Position numbers and translations under genes: made by a program. From Cydia pomonella (Eukaryota; Arthropoda; Insecta; Lepidoptera; Tortricidae): 64,000 bases of DNA. Each line of letters starts with the position of its first letter. Within the stretch, counting starts at the first letter, position 1. A model generated the notes under the pieces. The model searched no databases. It was not told the origin of the DNA and saw nothing but the letters and a program-made list of their open reading frames with translations. Shown piece by piece: positions 1 through 11,297 of this stretch. The stretch spans positions 16,219,389 through 16,283,388 of the forward strand of contig NC_084713.1 in NCBI RefSeq assembly GCF_033807575.1. Direction: 5' to 3'.

Positions 1-172
1 GGGACGGACGTGGCTCGCTGTGCTGTTACCCGTCTCGACACGTTTCATCCGCGTTTTTAAGGACCTTAATGAAAAATTGATGAAACGCTCTTAACGACTC
101 CTCAGAGGTGTTCCTGTGGTTTCTAATTAAACTTTGTGCGCTAGGATTTCAAAGAACATGTAGCGATGCCCG
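1..172 (+). other. Possible 5' non-coding exon
   Basis: This non-repetitive stretch has mixed base composition and stop codons in every frame. It ends at a strong donor-like sequence, CCCG|GTGAGT (173). If it were spliced to the acceptor-like 'attgtttcag' at 27640 it would supply the 5' UTR of the spondin gene, with a short upstream ORF starting at ATG 166 and stopping about ten codons later. A 27-kb first intron is plausible for this gene. The window starts here, so no promoter can be judged. It could also belong to another gene. Confidence 0.3.
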
Positions 173-712
173 GTGAGTATTTTCAGTGGCAATTTCAGGT
201 AGATAAGGCAGACGATTTTGTGCGTTACGTTTGCTGTTATGTTAATTTAATTTGCTCTTTGGTTATTTAATCCTGCTAATTGCGTTCGGTTTGCGTTGAT
301 AATTTTAGCGCGCATCGGAGGTATGTAACATGTGACAATGTTTTTTTTTTTTATAATTATATTTTTACTACAAATGTGTACTGGATCAGCAGAGCGTATA
401 AAATACTTGGATATCCGTACGGTAGTAAGCTTATTATTCTCGTTGTATCAAGAAGTAAACAAACAATCGTAGGCCAAAGGCAGTACTGTTGTCGTTCTCG
501 CCATTACGAGTATAGCAATAAAGTTGAAGTAAACATAATAATACAAACAAATTATAAATATTTCATGAGAAATGTGTGCTTACATTCATTCATTTGGAAG
601 TTACTCTAGTAAATGAATGATAGGGTAAGTATCGTTATTTTTTTGCACGTAGTACGAGAATAAATTTGTTATACATTTTAAATCCTTTTATATTACTTAC
701 TCAATTACATAT
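173..712. other. AT-rich non-coding stretch
   Basis: No gene is supported. The reading frame from 280 to 609 (109 codons) resembles no family known to me, and nothing around it looks like a promoter, domain or splice site. Confidence 0.5.
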
Positions 713-941
713 TAGTACATTACGATACAAGTGCGAAAAATAGGAAATTCGAAACAAGTGACGATAAATTAAAACACGACCGAAGGGAGTGTTTTAAATC
801 GACACGAGTTGCGAATTACCTTTTCGCACATGTATCGTACAACGTTTTACAGTACATATGGCTCTTTAAATGTTCGACACAGTAACGTAATATGCTAATT
901 TTCGCACTAGTGCGGTAAAGTAGCACCATATGTACTGTAAA
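713..941. repeat. Composite inverted-repeat element, copy A
   Basis: Two adjacent fold-backs make up about 229 bp. The first has arms 'tacgatacaagtgcgaaaaa' near 721 and its complement near 825-845. The second has arms 'tttacagtacatatgg' (about 848) and 'ccatatgtactgtaaa' (ends about 941). An almost identical copy lies at 28616-28844, and a shortened one at 11298-11407. This is a MITE-like non-autonomous DNA element; the superfamily is not identified. Confidence 0.75.
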
Positions 942-945
942 GGTA

Positions 946-2217
946 CTTTACTGTATTTCTGTATTTGCTGGTTTCTTTCTTGAGCTTCTTTATCATGGTA
1001 ACAAGCCGAAAGTTCTGTAATAAACATTTAATGTCTTCATCTCTTAGTTAACCTGTAGAATAAATATCCTTCCCGAACTCCAAAGAGCTGTAATACTTTT
1101 TTATTATTCACTTACCTTTTTTAAGCAAAGAAACTCTCAGGATTATATATTTTTTATTTCTTCATTTTCTGTATCTCTCATTTTGTCTTGTATTTATCTA
1201 TCTACATAACAATAAATGTGTTGGAATATTTTGCCGCTCGTAGATTTTTATCTTCGACCCACTTATTTGTAAAGACGTCCAGTGTTTTTTCTCTCTCTTT
1301 TCTATAAAACGTCAGTGGCAAATTAGCGCACGGTGATGAGCCCACGGATAACTGTAACTATTAAAATACATATTAATGGGGTGCGACATGCGCGTTACCA
1401 ATCTTTGAAGAACATTCACACTTTATTTTACCCCAAAAGCTAGGTACGTTCTAATTCTAAAAAAAAAAAACAAAAGGGAAATTGATTCATAAAATACCTA
1501 AATATTTGCATTTCTTGGTTACACCTGTAAAATTAGTTATGTAGAATCATTGAACCGAATCTCGTAGCTCCCGCGTAGCACTTGTTAACCTCATCGCTAC
1601 GCCGTAGACGCAACCCACATTTTATTTTATTATTATACCTCCTTCATATTGTTATTTTCATTATTCTTTCATCGTCGATTCTGTATAGCACTTTTATTAT
1701 GAGATAAAATGGGTTACTGTTCTGCGTTCTCGTCTTTGTACTGTTTTTTTTTTGTGGGGTATTCCACAATCAATGTGTTTGATGTTGAGGTTTTATTTAA
1801 TCGCCTACTTACTTATATGTTTTAAAATCACTTTTATTTAACACTCGGTCGATTAGAAAAATGCCACATGTTAAAGTTAAAGTGTTAGGTTTTTATTTAC
1901 ACATTGACTAGTGTTTGGTGCGTGTTAATACATGTGCCTATTACCGCCAATAACAAATGTATTAACTCACAGTATACACTAATCAATGCGTAAACAGCTT
2001 TAGCTTAATTTTATTGTTTGGCAATTTTTATAGTTCACTGCTGAGGGACGTTGATCAATTTGCTAATTGTTATTTGTGCAACTGGCCATTAATTACAATA
2101 ATTCTACGGATTACACTCACGTATTTTTAGCCCTTAATCTTCAAGTTTTATTATCAATTTATATTTTCTAGCAGTAATTTTACTATATAATTTGAGTTCT
2201 GGAAACAAATATATTAA
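946..2217. other. Non-coding, AT-rich, nothing recognised
   Basis: No coding signature, tRNA, long inverted repeat or known repeat tail was seen here. Confidence 0.5.
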
Positions 2218-2515
2218 GAGGATAGAACATGATCGTCCATACAAAAAGAAAAAACGTTTTTCCACTTCTATATATGTTCCATTCTCCATGATTTTTTTTT
2301 GTATATTACTGTAACAATGAAAAACTAAGTTTATAGGTTTTCCTTTTATTAAAAATTAGCAAAAAAATATATAAAAAAAAGCGAAATCTATAAACCTATA
2401 GAATAAATTACGCTGATTTGTCAAGATTTAGTTAGTGGAAAATGTTTTCTGTCGAAATGGAATTTCATAGAAAAAGTACCCTTATTTCATTAGATTCAAA
2501 AAGCTATTCTTCCTT
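2218..2515. repeat. Unclassified interspersed repeat, copy 1
   Basis: Two blocks, about 2230-2295 and 2396-2513, are closely similar and collinear with 9360-9425 and 9466-9611. Shared text includes 'atgttccattctccatg' and 'atggaatttcatagaaaaag'. It is a dispersed repeat of about 290 bp; the class is unknown. Confidence 0.65.
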
Positions 2516-2959
2516 GTAATGTCAAGAAATAATATCATCATGTTTTTAACGAATAATACCTAACAGTCCGTTTCGACGATGAAATCTTCATTTATTACTT
2601 CATTTATGACTAATACAGCGCAACCGTGGACTTGGGCCAATAATATTCAGAATCCTAAAATATGATATCAACTCGATTAAAATATCGGTGTCGCCCGCAT
2701 ACAAACGTGAGTGTGAATGCGTCTAACAGATATTTATAATAAATTGATAAGTATATTTTACGACGTAAATACGCCTCAATGTCATTGACATGATATCTGC
2801 CAATTCTTATGAATGTAATATTGCGCCGATAACAATGGTGGCCAAGGGTGCGATAAGCTTCCGTTATAAATGACTCATAATTGCATTATTTAATTACGCA
2901 TCTCACTGCAGCTACTCTTGACTGGTAGAGAATGATGTATAGTATTAAGTTCGCCGTTT

Positions 2960-3088
2960 GTACAGTCAGCGTCAAATACTTTGTAGCAACCAAAGTAGCC
3001 AAATAGTTCGGTACACCATATATTTAGTATGGTGTACCGAACTATTTGGCCACTTTGACTGCTACAAAGTATTTGACGCTGACTGTAC
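2960..3088. repeat. Palindromic MITE, 129 bp
   Basis: The arms from 'gtacagtcagcgtcaaata' at 2960 and its complement ending at 3088 pair over nearly the whole length, leaving a short AT loop near 3023-3030. A few mismatches lie near 2988-3000. The 'TACAGTCAGC' terminus recurs at 29997. Terminal TA suggests a Tc1/mariner-type origin (inference). Confidence 0.8.
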
Positions 3089-4019
3089 CTTTTCGTTATT
3101 CGCGAAAAAGAAAGAAAATCGAAAAAAATAGTTGCTTTGTGAGCTGTAGACCTCGATCTAATTACAATTTTTATTTAAGTTGTGTTCAGCAAGCAGAGTA
3201 AAGTATGATTTGCTTTTTTTCACTATTATAAGTATTATGGATCCCTAAATAATAAAAAATAAAAGTAAAAGAGCGAGAACGGTAACAAAGTTGTATATTT
3301 GCATACTCCAGACTATAAATACTAAAAATAAAAAAAGCCAAGGGTCAAATATTGAAGCCTATTCTGTGCTTATAATTTTTAAGTAGCTAGTGTAAGTTAA
3401 AACGCATTACGAATATAAAAATTTCAAGATTCTTTGAAACCGTAAAAACCTGCAGTAAAAAGTAGAATGACCCTTAAACAACTTTTGCTCGATAGGAACA
3501 AGTTCCAAACGTAGGTCTAAAACGCACATTTAAATGACTTGATTCCAACACTGATAGTGAAGTTGGATTTTTAATTTGACGATCCACTCCCAACCACGCA
3601 AAGGTATATGTTTAATCACAGTATTTCGAATAAAGGATAGTACGTTCGTAATGAAAAAGGTCATAGATGGGCGTAATGTTTATTTTTATGATGATTAAAA
3701 ATTGTACGAAAATGAGTTTATATTCAACAACAATCCATTCAGCGGAAAAAACCTACTAATATAGCACCGTAAAATTTTCCTACTTTGCTCCCCTGTGGGT
3801 AATTTGCTCCAATTTTTATACTCAGGTAAACCAAAATGAATATAAATTTAGAATTGATTCGTTGGCAACACGTAGGATCTATTCTCTTTTTTGATGTGCG
3901 CCTATTTATTTACAAGGGTAACTTTAAAGTCCCTAAGTAAACTAGGTAGGAGCAAAGATACTCCAAAGAATAGGTAGGTATATTTTTTTCCTTATTCATT
4001 GGTTGAGATATAAAATATG
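3089..4019. other. Non-coding, AT-rich
   Basis: No gene or clear repeat was recognised in this stretch. Confidence 0.45.
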
Positions 4020-4200
4020 TTTTTTTTTTATACCACGAAGGTGGCATACAAACTTACGGCCCACCTGATGGTGAGTCACCGTAGCCTATGGTCCACTTCA
4101 GAGGTGTTATATGCACGTTAACGGGCATTTAAAAATCGGTACACTCCTTGTTGAAGAAAAAAATACTGTAGACCCTCGGGAAAACCTCGGAAGGGAGCAT
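4020..4200 (+). repeat. LINE 3' tail fragment ('cctgatggt' family)
   Basis: A T-run is followed by 'ataccacgaaggtggcatac', 'cggcccacctgatggtgag' and 'ccgtagcctatggtcca'. The same tail occurs better preserved at 16942, 36270 and 61914 and in reverse at 20068. It matches a very common lepidopteran LINE-derived tail. Confidence 0.6.
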
Positions 4201-5943
4201 TTTACAGCCTCATGTTTGAGTATATGTACTTCTTAATATCAGTTTAGCTGACTATATTTTGAAATGAATAGTTTAGAAAAATATTCAAAAATTCCTTAAT
4301 TTAGAGTTAGCAAAACAACACCATTTTACTGAAATAGACATTGAAATTAGATTGAAAGTTGCTCATAAGGATATTAGTGGTTCCGAAATTGTGTAATTTC
4401 CACTACGACAAAACAAAGGCATTTTCGACTCAATTCCAGCGTGGTAAGATTGGAATTGCAATAGATGCCTGCAGGTTAGTTGCACTTCGGGCTCTGCCTG
4501 GCTGCGCAATTTGGCAGTGAGCTGACATTTGCTGCGGCGTAATTTACTGCCAGCACATTGAACATGACTTATTCGCGTATCTTGCCCGTGGAGCCATATT
4601 AGCTGGGGTCGGAATGGAGCCTACAATTGCTTTCTTTTTGTTTCTTCTCAGTTTTACATTGCACGCAGGTACCTCCTTATAGTATATATATATATATATT
4701 GTTTCGTTTATTTTTAGAAGCGACAACGCCGTAACTCAAGGCAGTGTTTCCGCAGTAACCTAACTTGTACCACCAGCCGTAAAAGTTTATGGCGACTTTA
4801 TCAATGAATTCATTCATAATTTCTCCACGCAATTTCGCAGCTCACTTCTTTTGTGAACAGTTCATTTAGAACTGAAAAGTACCTATGCTTAAATCGTGTA
4901 ATATTTGCTTGTTATTCAACAAAATGTGGTTAATCCTCAATTTTGTAAATAATTTGTAAAATAACCTACGAACGAGTGTCGTATTAGTTGCTTTAACAGC
5001 TAGCTAACATTTACAAAGCACTGACAAAATCCTCCTGAGTGCGGAGACATTAAATCCTTTTGCCAGTTTCAAAAGAACTCGCTCAAAAAGCCCGAAACGT
5101 CCCCTTTGTCTGTCGATTTAAAATCCTATTCGAATGTGATTGGAAATGAAGGTAGGTATACGCTTTGCCTTTTTATGCCCGTGGCAGGTAGAGCCGCGTT
5201 ATTTTTCTGTAACCGTTTATAAAATGTTTCTTATAATGTAACGAACGCGAAGATAGCGCGAAATATTGCAGCTCAACTTACAAAATATAACTGTTTCTAA
5301 GATTTCTCCGTTACATTCCTTTCAATTTTCATTCACTTTTCAGTTACAATCATTTAATTACAACGCAACTCTAAAGACGGAGCTGTTGTGTGTTTCTAGT
5401 ATTCGCTTCATTTTAAAAACCACTATCATTTGATTGTGGCATAAAATTAACATCTTAAAATTTTCGGACAAAGTATCTCGATAAAAAAACCGGATACGTT
5501 TCATTTCACGGAAAACCCGGAACGACCCAACCCTAGCGGCAGGGAGTGCAGCGAAATTTGCGCTCCATTATGGAGACCTGACATAGCGGAAATGAATTTA
5601 GTGTCACGTTCAATTTACTTCTTTGATAAACTCGCCACGCATGATAATTCTAAGAACCAGCATGCATCGTGTTACGAGGGAGGAAAAGATGATTTGTAAC
5701 TACGGGGTAATTGTGAGCTGCCCTTTGTATCATGGAATGTTTTTTAAGTCAAAATTTAGAATTCTTGCTAGTAGGTAGTGTTACTACGCTGCCCCCGCGA
5801 TTTTCCGTACTTATTGCAACCACGCGATATTGCTTTGTGCTACGTGTTGTGCGGTTTTAGGTCACTCAATCTTCATCGACTTAGGCATTCCGGCCAAATA
5901 AATTAGTTCTCTTTTTCTGAAGTCCTTTTACCACAATACTGGC
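4201..5943. other. Non-coding stretch with a short (TA)n run
   Basis: A TA microsatellite of about 20 bp lies at 4682-4700. No coding exon or recognisable repeat was found in the rest. Confidence 0.45.
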
Positions 5944-6133
5944 AAGTGTGGCTGGTTACTAATTGTAGCTGGCCTTCACATTGCTATCATATTGATTACT
6001 GTTTAATGCGAATCTATAGGTACATTTGATACTTGCGTTCAGTGGTTAAATGTATGAACTCCCACTACACACTTATCAATGTGAAATCAGGTATGGTATG
6101 AAGGCCAGTTACATTACTCCCGCAGCCACACTT
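5944..6133. repeat. MITE with about 45-bp terminal inverted repeats
   Basis: The left end 'aagtgtggctg' at 5944 runs to 'gtagctggccttcacat'. The right end contains 'gaaggccagttacatta' and 'cagccacactt' ending at 6133. The two are reverse complements with scattered mismatches. Total length is about 190 bp with no coding content. Confidence 0.7.
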
Positions 6134-6749
6134 AGGGTTAAGGCGGGAACAGTGACTTAACGCAAACAGTACTCAGTAAACAGTACTCAGTCGCCCAAAT
6201 ATCGCTATACACTGTATACATACGTGTTAGAATAACCATTGCTCTTCCATTTGAATTTGTTCGATTACTGAATGTTTCTGTTGTATTAGCAGGGAAAGAA
6301 ATAGCCTCTCTCGTGTTGGAATTAGGTTGAGTGAGCCATTGTACCCGGCAATTTTTTTTTCAGTTGCTGTTCCTTCCTTGAGTCTACCCATGTTAACTTT
6401 ATCTTTTTTACTAGAAATATAGTGTTTTATTATTTAAGTAAAGAAATTAGCATCTCATAGATAAGGTATAACAAACTACCTTTTAAATTCCATCCATTCC
6501 GTAGCACATTAGAACTCCGAACATCCATTAGCTTATCTCGTGCTGATTTACAGTAACGTTATTATCATATTTCCACTTCTCTAACGCTCCGATGGAATTT
6601 TAAATCGCTCCGGAATTGCACTTTCAGAGACGTCAGTTATGTGAAAGAATGATTTTATGGCGATAAAATGTTTGCTTATTCTAGGTTCTAAAAATGTATA
6701 TTTAGCATTGATGATTTAATACTGTAATATATAGAATATTCCTTTGGTT

Positions 6750-7000
6750 CTAGCTAAGTGCTCCCCGGCTTCACCGGGTTGATATAAACAGTGTAACATT
6801 AGTTAGCCATATTTTCGAGCGATGGGGCTATACCTTTGGTCTATGCTCTAGTAGATGGCGCCACTTTTTGATATTTAACAAATTTAACACAACAGTCTAA
6901 TGACTTTCTAAAAGTTTTTATCATGTGTCGAAAGATGGCAGTAAATTTACTGTAGCTACAAAGTTTACTTTGACAATCCACCTCTATTTCAAATTATCTT
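6750..7000. repeat. Probable LINE-tail-related repeat fragment
   Basis: 'gctccccggcttcaccgggt' near 6758 matches the start of the better tail at 63630 ('cccggcttcgcacg'). Downstream text such as 'ctagtagatggcgccac' looks repeat-derived, but the boundaries are uncertain. Confidence 0.4.
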
Positions 7001-7165
7001 TGACCATATTCGCTTAGGTGTTAGAAAAAGTGCGATAACTGTTGCTAAATAGCAGCGAGCCCACCACCAACACACCACTTCAATACTTCGACCAAAAAAA
7101 AAATTGGAAAATGTCACCTAAATAGTATTTTTACGAACCAAATTAATTTGGAAAACATAAAAATG

Positions 7166-7432
7166 TATTCTTTGGAATTGATATAAATTCACTCGCCATC
7201 TTGACTGCCATCTGACCTTCCAACCCAGATGGTAAACTAGGCCTTATTGGGATTAGTCCGGTTTCCTCGCGATGTTTTCCTTCACCGAAGAGCGAGAGGT
7301 AAATAATATTTCGTACATAAGTTCCGAAAAACTCATTGGTACGAGACGGGGTTTGAACCCGCGACCTCTGTATTGAAAGTAGCATGCTCTTACCGCTAGG
7401 CCACCAACGCTTCACCATCTCTACATAAAAAT
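7166..7432 (-). mobile_element. tRNA-derived SINE, minus strand, with 11-bp TSD
   Basis: On the minus strand a tRNA-like head starts near 7412 (A-box region, reading 'ggtggcctagcggtaagag') and contains a B-box 'ggtttgaacccgc' complement near 7350. The body is shared with the SINEs at 25179 and 35103. The direct repeat 'acataaaaatg' at 7155-7165 and 7433-7443 is the likely target-site duplication. The short reading frame across it (7143-7499) is not a gene. Confidence 0.8.
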
Positions 7433-7499
7433 GACAAAAGTTAACAACGCTCAAATTAAATACTAAAACGGATACATCACTTTCTAAAACAAGACACAA

Positions 7500-8499
7500 A
7501 TAAAATTAATTCAAGTCACAATAATACTTAAATAAACTTTAATGTTTCTTCATTTTATCGCCAAGTTTGAGGTTGGTATTTTCTTGTATAGTGATAAATC
7601 TGAAAATATTCCTATACTAGCGCCTTGAAAGCGGCAAACCGTTTCGAATATGTGAGCAGCACAGGGGCGTCGAATAAACTCGATAGAATATAATGAATAT
7701 ATTGAAACGTTAAATTAAATGTAAATTGAAACAATACCTAAAACTTAAAACAGTATTATTGATTTGAAAACAGCTGTTTACTACCAACTATCCACCAAAG
7801 TAAAATGTTTTCGGATGATTACATTATATTTCACAGGATTGTACTACTTAATAATTATTGTCATACTGAACAATGAACATGGGACAATCAATTGATATAC
7901 GTACTCGTATAAGTAGCTTATTATAATATGTATCTTAACGCTGACGATGTATTGATTTTAGTAAAGAGCCCCGTTTGTCAAATTTTACAATAGATATTTC
8001 CACTGCAACTATAGATTTAAATATTTTTTTTGTTGTATAAATGTACTTTAGCTTTAAACTAGCTTTTAAGACAATGCTACGCCCTTGCAGGGTGACCATG
8101 TACCAAAATTTTTAAGTAACACCCTTCATAACCATGGTTTTTTGCATGAAATAAATCATGATGATTATGATGATAAACAGGCAACGATTAAATATTTTTA
8201 TGAGGCTTGTTCTATTCAAATATGTTTAATTAATGTTATAATACCGATTTAATTCAATATCAGCGTGCCGCGCTCATTCACATACGAGTATAATATGACA
8301 TTGTACAATCATAGCGCTTTAGTATTGGAAAAAAAAAATACTTGAACACTCCTGTATAATATTGTTGTTTTCTGTGGGTGGCTGAATCGGATATCCGATA
8401 TTTGAAGGATCAATTAGTATCCACTTGAAATCTTTGAAGGTACGACTAGGCATTGATAACATTTTTGAAAGCCAGAGCCCAATGCAAATAGTTAAAAAA
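7500..8499. other. Non-coding, AT-rich
   Basis: No gene was seen. 'atgatgattatgatgat' near 8157-8176 resembles a RTE-type 3' tail, but no body is visible before it. Confidence 0.4.
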
Positions 8500-9268
8500 A
8501 GCGGTCAAGTGAGAGTTCGTTTTAATCGCGCACCGAGGGTTCCGTACAAACTTTCAATGATCTCGTGTAACAACTATAAAGGCGAAAGACTTTTGATCAG
8601 AAGTACCTATACTAAGTATAACTGTGTACAACGCCATCTATCGGCAAATTGTCTACCTAATTTGCGCGATGCAATGGTTTTAGAGTTTAATTCTTTATCA
8701 TGTGAACCGATTTCCAAAATTGTTCTTTGATTTGAAAAAGAGTGTCTTTAATGTAATCTTATAGAAATATCAAGTGTAATAAACACACGTAAAGTTGGTT
8801 AAATTGCAAGCTGAATTCGGACATGTTTTTTTTTTTTTTATTAAATGAAAAGTTACAAAGTCTGGTCATAACAAAATGTTTTGGAATGTACAATTTGAGC
8901 TCTTTCAAATAATACCGCACTAGACCTAGTCTCTAGACTTTGAAATTTTGCTCCCCTTTATATTTTATTTTATTTATTAGGAGTATAGAGTAAAATATAC
9001 ATAAGGTTCTATTAAAACTACCGCATAAAATATGCATTTTCCTCCACGACAATCCTTATCGAGATACACATATTGGGCATTTTCCATAGTTAATAAAAAA
9101 AATACTTTCAATGTGTCCGGGTTAGCGTTGTTTATACATATGCCAAATCTCAAATCGACACATTATGTGGTTATCGAGATATTTAGCGATGTGACAGACA
9201 GACAGACGGACGGACGGACAGTCTTTTAGGGTTCCTTTTTTACCTTTTTGGTACGGAACCCTAAAAAT
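8500..9268 (+). repeat. Long copy of the 'ggttccg / cggaaccctaaa' interspersed repeat
   Basis: It begins with a diverged 'caagtgagagttcgtt...gggttccgta' head. It ends with a (gacagacagacggacggac) run, then 'tagggttcc' and the inverted 'ggaaccctaaaaa' hairpin at about 9226-9266. A shorter copy with the same 3' end lies at 54071-54298. This is a widespread lepidopteran repeat; I do not assign its class. The small ORFs across it are spurious. Confidence 0.65.
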
Positions 9269-9324
9269 ATAATATGCTGAGCTGCGCTCATGGCTCCGCA
9301 TGTTGCAATCTGGAAGTTCAGCTA

Positions 9325-9612
9325 TGTTATTTTACGAGTCTGTCAATCAATCAAAAATGTACACATAAAAAAAGAAAACGTTTTTGCACTTCTAAATATG
9401 TTCCATTCTCCATGTTTTTTTTTTTTCAAATTAGCAAAACATTTTTTGATGCGAAACCTATTAACCTAGAATATATTACGCTGAAGCGATCGACATCAAA
9501 ATCAAAGTGATTTGTCAAGAATTAGTTAGTGGAAAACGTTTACTTCCAAAATGGAATTTCATAGAAAAAGTACCGTTATTTCGTTACATTCAAAAAGCTA
9601 ATCTTCCCTCGA
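9325..9612. repeat. Unclassified interspersed repeat, copy 2
   Basis: Collinear with 2218-2515 (shared 'cgtttttgcacttctaaata' and 'tttgtcaagaattagttagt' blocks), with about 20 extra bases near 9484-9508. Confidence 0.65.
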
Positions 9613-10204
9613 TTCGAAATATGATTTGCGTATAAAAACCTTAGACTTATATGCTCAACTAATCCTAAAACAAAAATGTTATTTAAAAATAATCTTTTTG
9701 TGTGATATAGGTACAGTTCTTAACCATATTTCATATGTAACAAAGAGGTATAAGGTAGCGGCAGCATTTTATTTACTCAACAGAATATACCAAGGTTGCG
9801 TCAATCCCTTCAGTGTATGAGCGTTATGCTAGTCACGGCTAAGCACAGCCATAAAGCGCTGTTTGCTGGAAATTGAAAGTGACTTTGGTTGTAAAACGTA
9901 TCCCAGCGAATGGCTTGAAGCGCTTGAGGAAATATCAATTTAGGGTTACGTTTTTGTCTTATCTTTTTACTTAGTGTGGGAGGATAATGTACCTACTCGT
10001 AGTCATGGTTATGTTTTAGATTTCGGTTGGTTTAAATATTGCATGTAAGTATAATTGTAATGTTGGAAACTTTAGTTTACATTTGGTGACCGAGTGAAGA
10101 CGAGATCTTTCTTTCAGATTGGGTAAAAATGCTTTTTATGGCTGCCCGGCTGTCAGTCCGGATGTTCTTTTCCAAGGGTCGTATTTGTCAACCGATTATC
10201 GTCA

Positions 10205-10777
10205 AATTATGTGAGTAGGCTGTTAATTATATTTCCTTCACCTAATACTAGTACTTTCTTGGATCCGACCTCCTCAAGACTGGCGACCGGTTTGCGACTC
10301 AGGGTTTCGGTATGTACGACACATATATGCTCTTGTGGCACGGACGTGGACCGACTGGGCCAGATAATCCATCTTCTCAAAAAAGTGCAGGTCGTTTTTC
10401 AAGACATGCGTCGCATAATGACATCGATATCTTGCCACCATCAATGTGCCTGCTCTTCTTGAGCCGACTGGCATTATAGGACTGATGGCAAGAGGCCTGG
10501 TGGGGTGCCCTTGGTTCCTTGGAGCTTGGGACGAATATTAGTGTGGTATTCTACCTGCATAGACACACTGGCACCGTCCCACCTTCAACGGACTAATGTA
10601 AAAGCGGGCGCAGCGGCGGCGGAAAGCGCAGAAATTTTGAAACGTAATAAAAATAAGAGCCTCGGTAGAGAGTACCATTTTGTACCATTTGGCGTTGAAA
10701 TTCTAGGTCCATGGGGTCCCAGCGTGCACAAGTTTTTTGGAGAAATCGCGAAACGTTAATTTTAATTAAAAAAAAAA
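10205..10777 (+). pseudogene. Frameshifted C-terminal remnant of a LINE polyprotein
   Basis: Two displaced reading frames carry parts of one conserved domain: 'FPSPNTSTFLDPTS' and 'CSCGTDVDRLG' (from 10230), then 'LVPWSLGRILVW', 'DTLAPSHL' and 'FVPFGVEILGPWGP' (10510-10756). I recognise this block as the region downstream of the reverse transcriptase in animal LINE-like polyproteins, where 'RPDGV...DAT' would be usual. Here those positions read PG and YS, so the putative acidic residues are lost. An A-run at 10766-10777 may be the 3' tail. The CG-rich composition contrasts with the surroundings. Confidence 0.65.
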
Positions 10778-11185
10778 TGGAAAGTCAGCTCCTGATAGCG
10801 GAAACAAAAGTTCTCAGGAAGATCCTGAGACCTGACGATGGCTCCTGAAGGATCCGGGAAAATGCCGAGATCGAGGAGTTGGTGGCTGAGCCCAATATCA
10901 TCGGCGTAACTAAATCCCACAGACTTCGCTGGCTCGGTCACCTACTCAGAATGGGGAGGATCAGGCAGTCAAGGAAGCGGCGACCAACTTGGGGCGACCA
11001 ACCGGCCGTCAAACGATCGGGCGCCCCAGGTACTGCTGGTGTGATGTCGTGGAGGCGGACCTGCGTCGGCTAAATGCCAATTCATGGCAGGAAACCGCGC
11101 TGGATCGGGACAGGTGGCGTTCTTTCGTTTCGGAGGCCAAGATTCTTTTTGGATCGATGAGCCAAAGCAGTTTGTTAGTTTAGTT
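10778..11185 (+). pseudogene. RTE-type LINE reverse-transcriptase C-terminal remnant
   Basis: Translated fragments 'ETKVLRKILRP', 'GVTKSHRLRWLGHLLRMGR', 'GRPRYCWCDVVEADLRRLN' and 'ALDRDRWRSFVSEAK' form the usual C-terminus of RTE-like LINE proteins ('LRWLGHVxRM...GRP..RW...V..D'). The frame shifts near 11000 and an in-frame TGA sits near 10846. It directly follows the A-tail of the preceding LINE remnant. Confidence 0.8.
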
Positions 11186-11297
11186 GTATAATTTTTTGGC
11201 GATTCAGTTGTTGGAAATGGTTCGTGAAGCCTTTAAGTTAATGCTTTAGTTAATTTGTGACATTCATCAGAGAAGGAAATCATAAGTATATTAATAG

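Noticed and set aside
280..609. 109-codon open frame near the left edge
   Set aside because: No domain, AT-driven composition, and no splice or promoter signals in a sensible arrangement.
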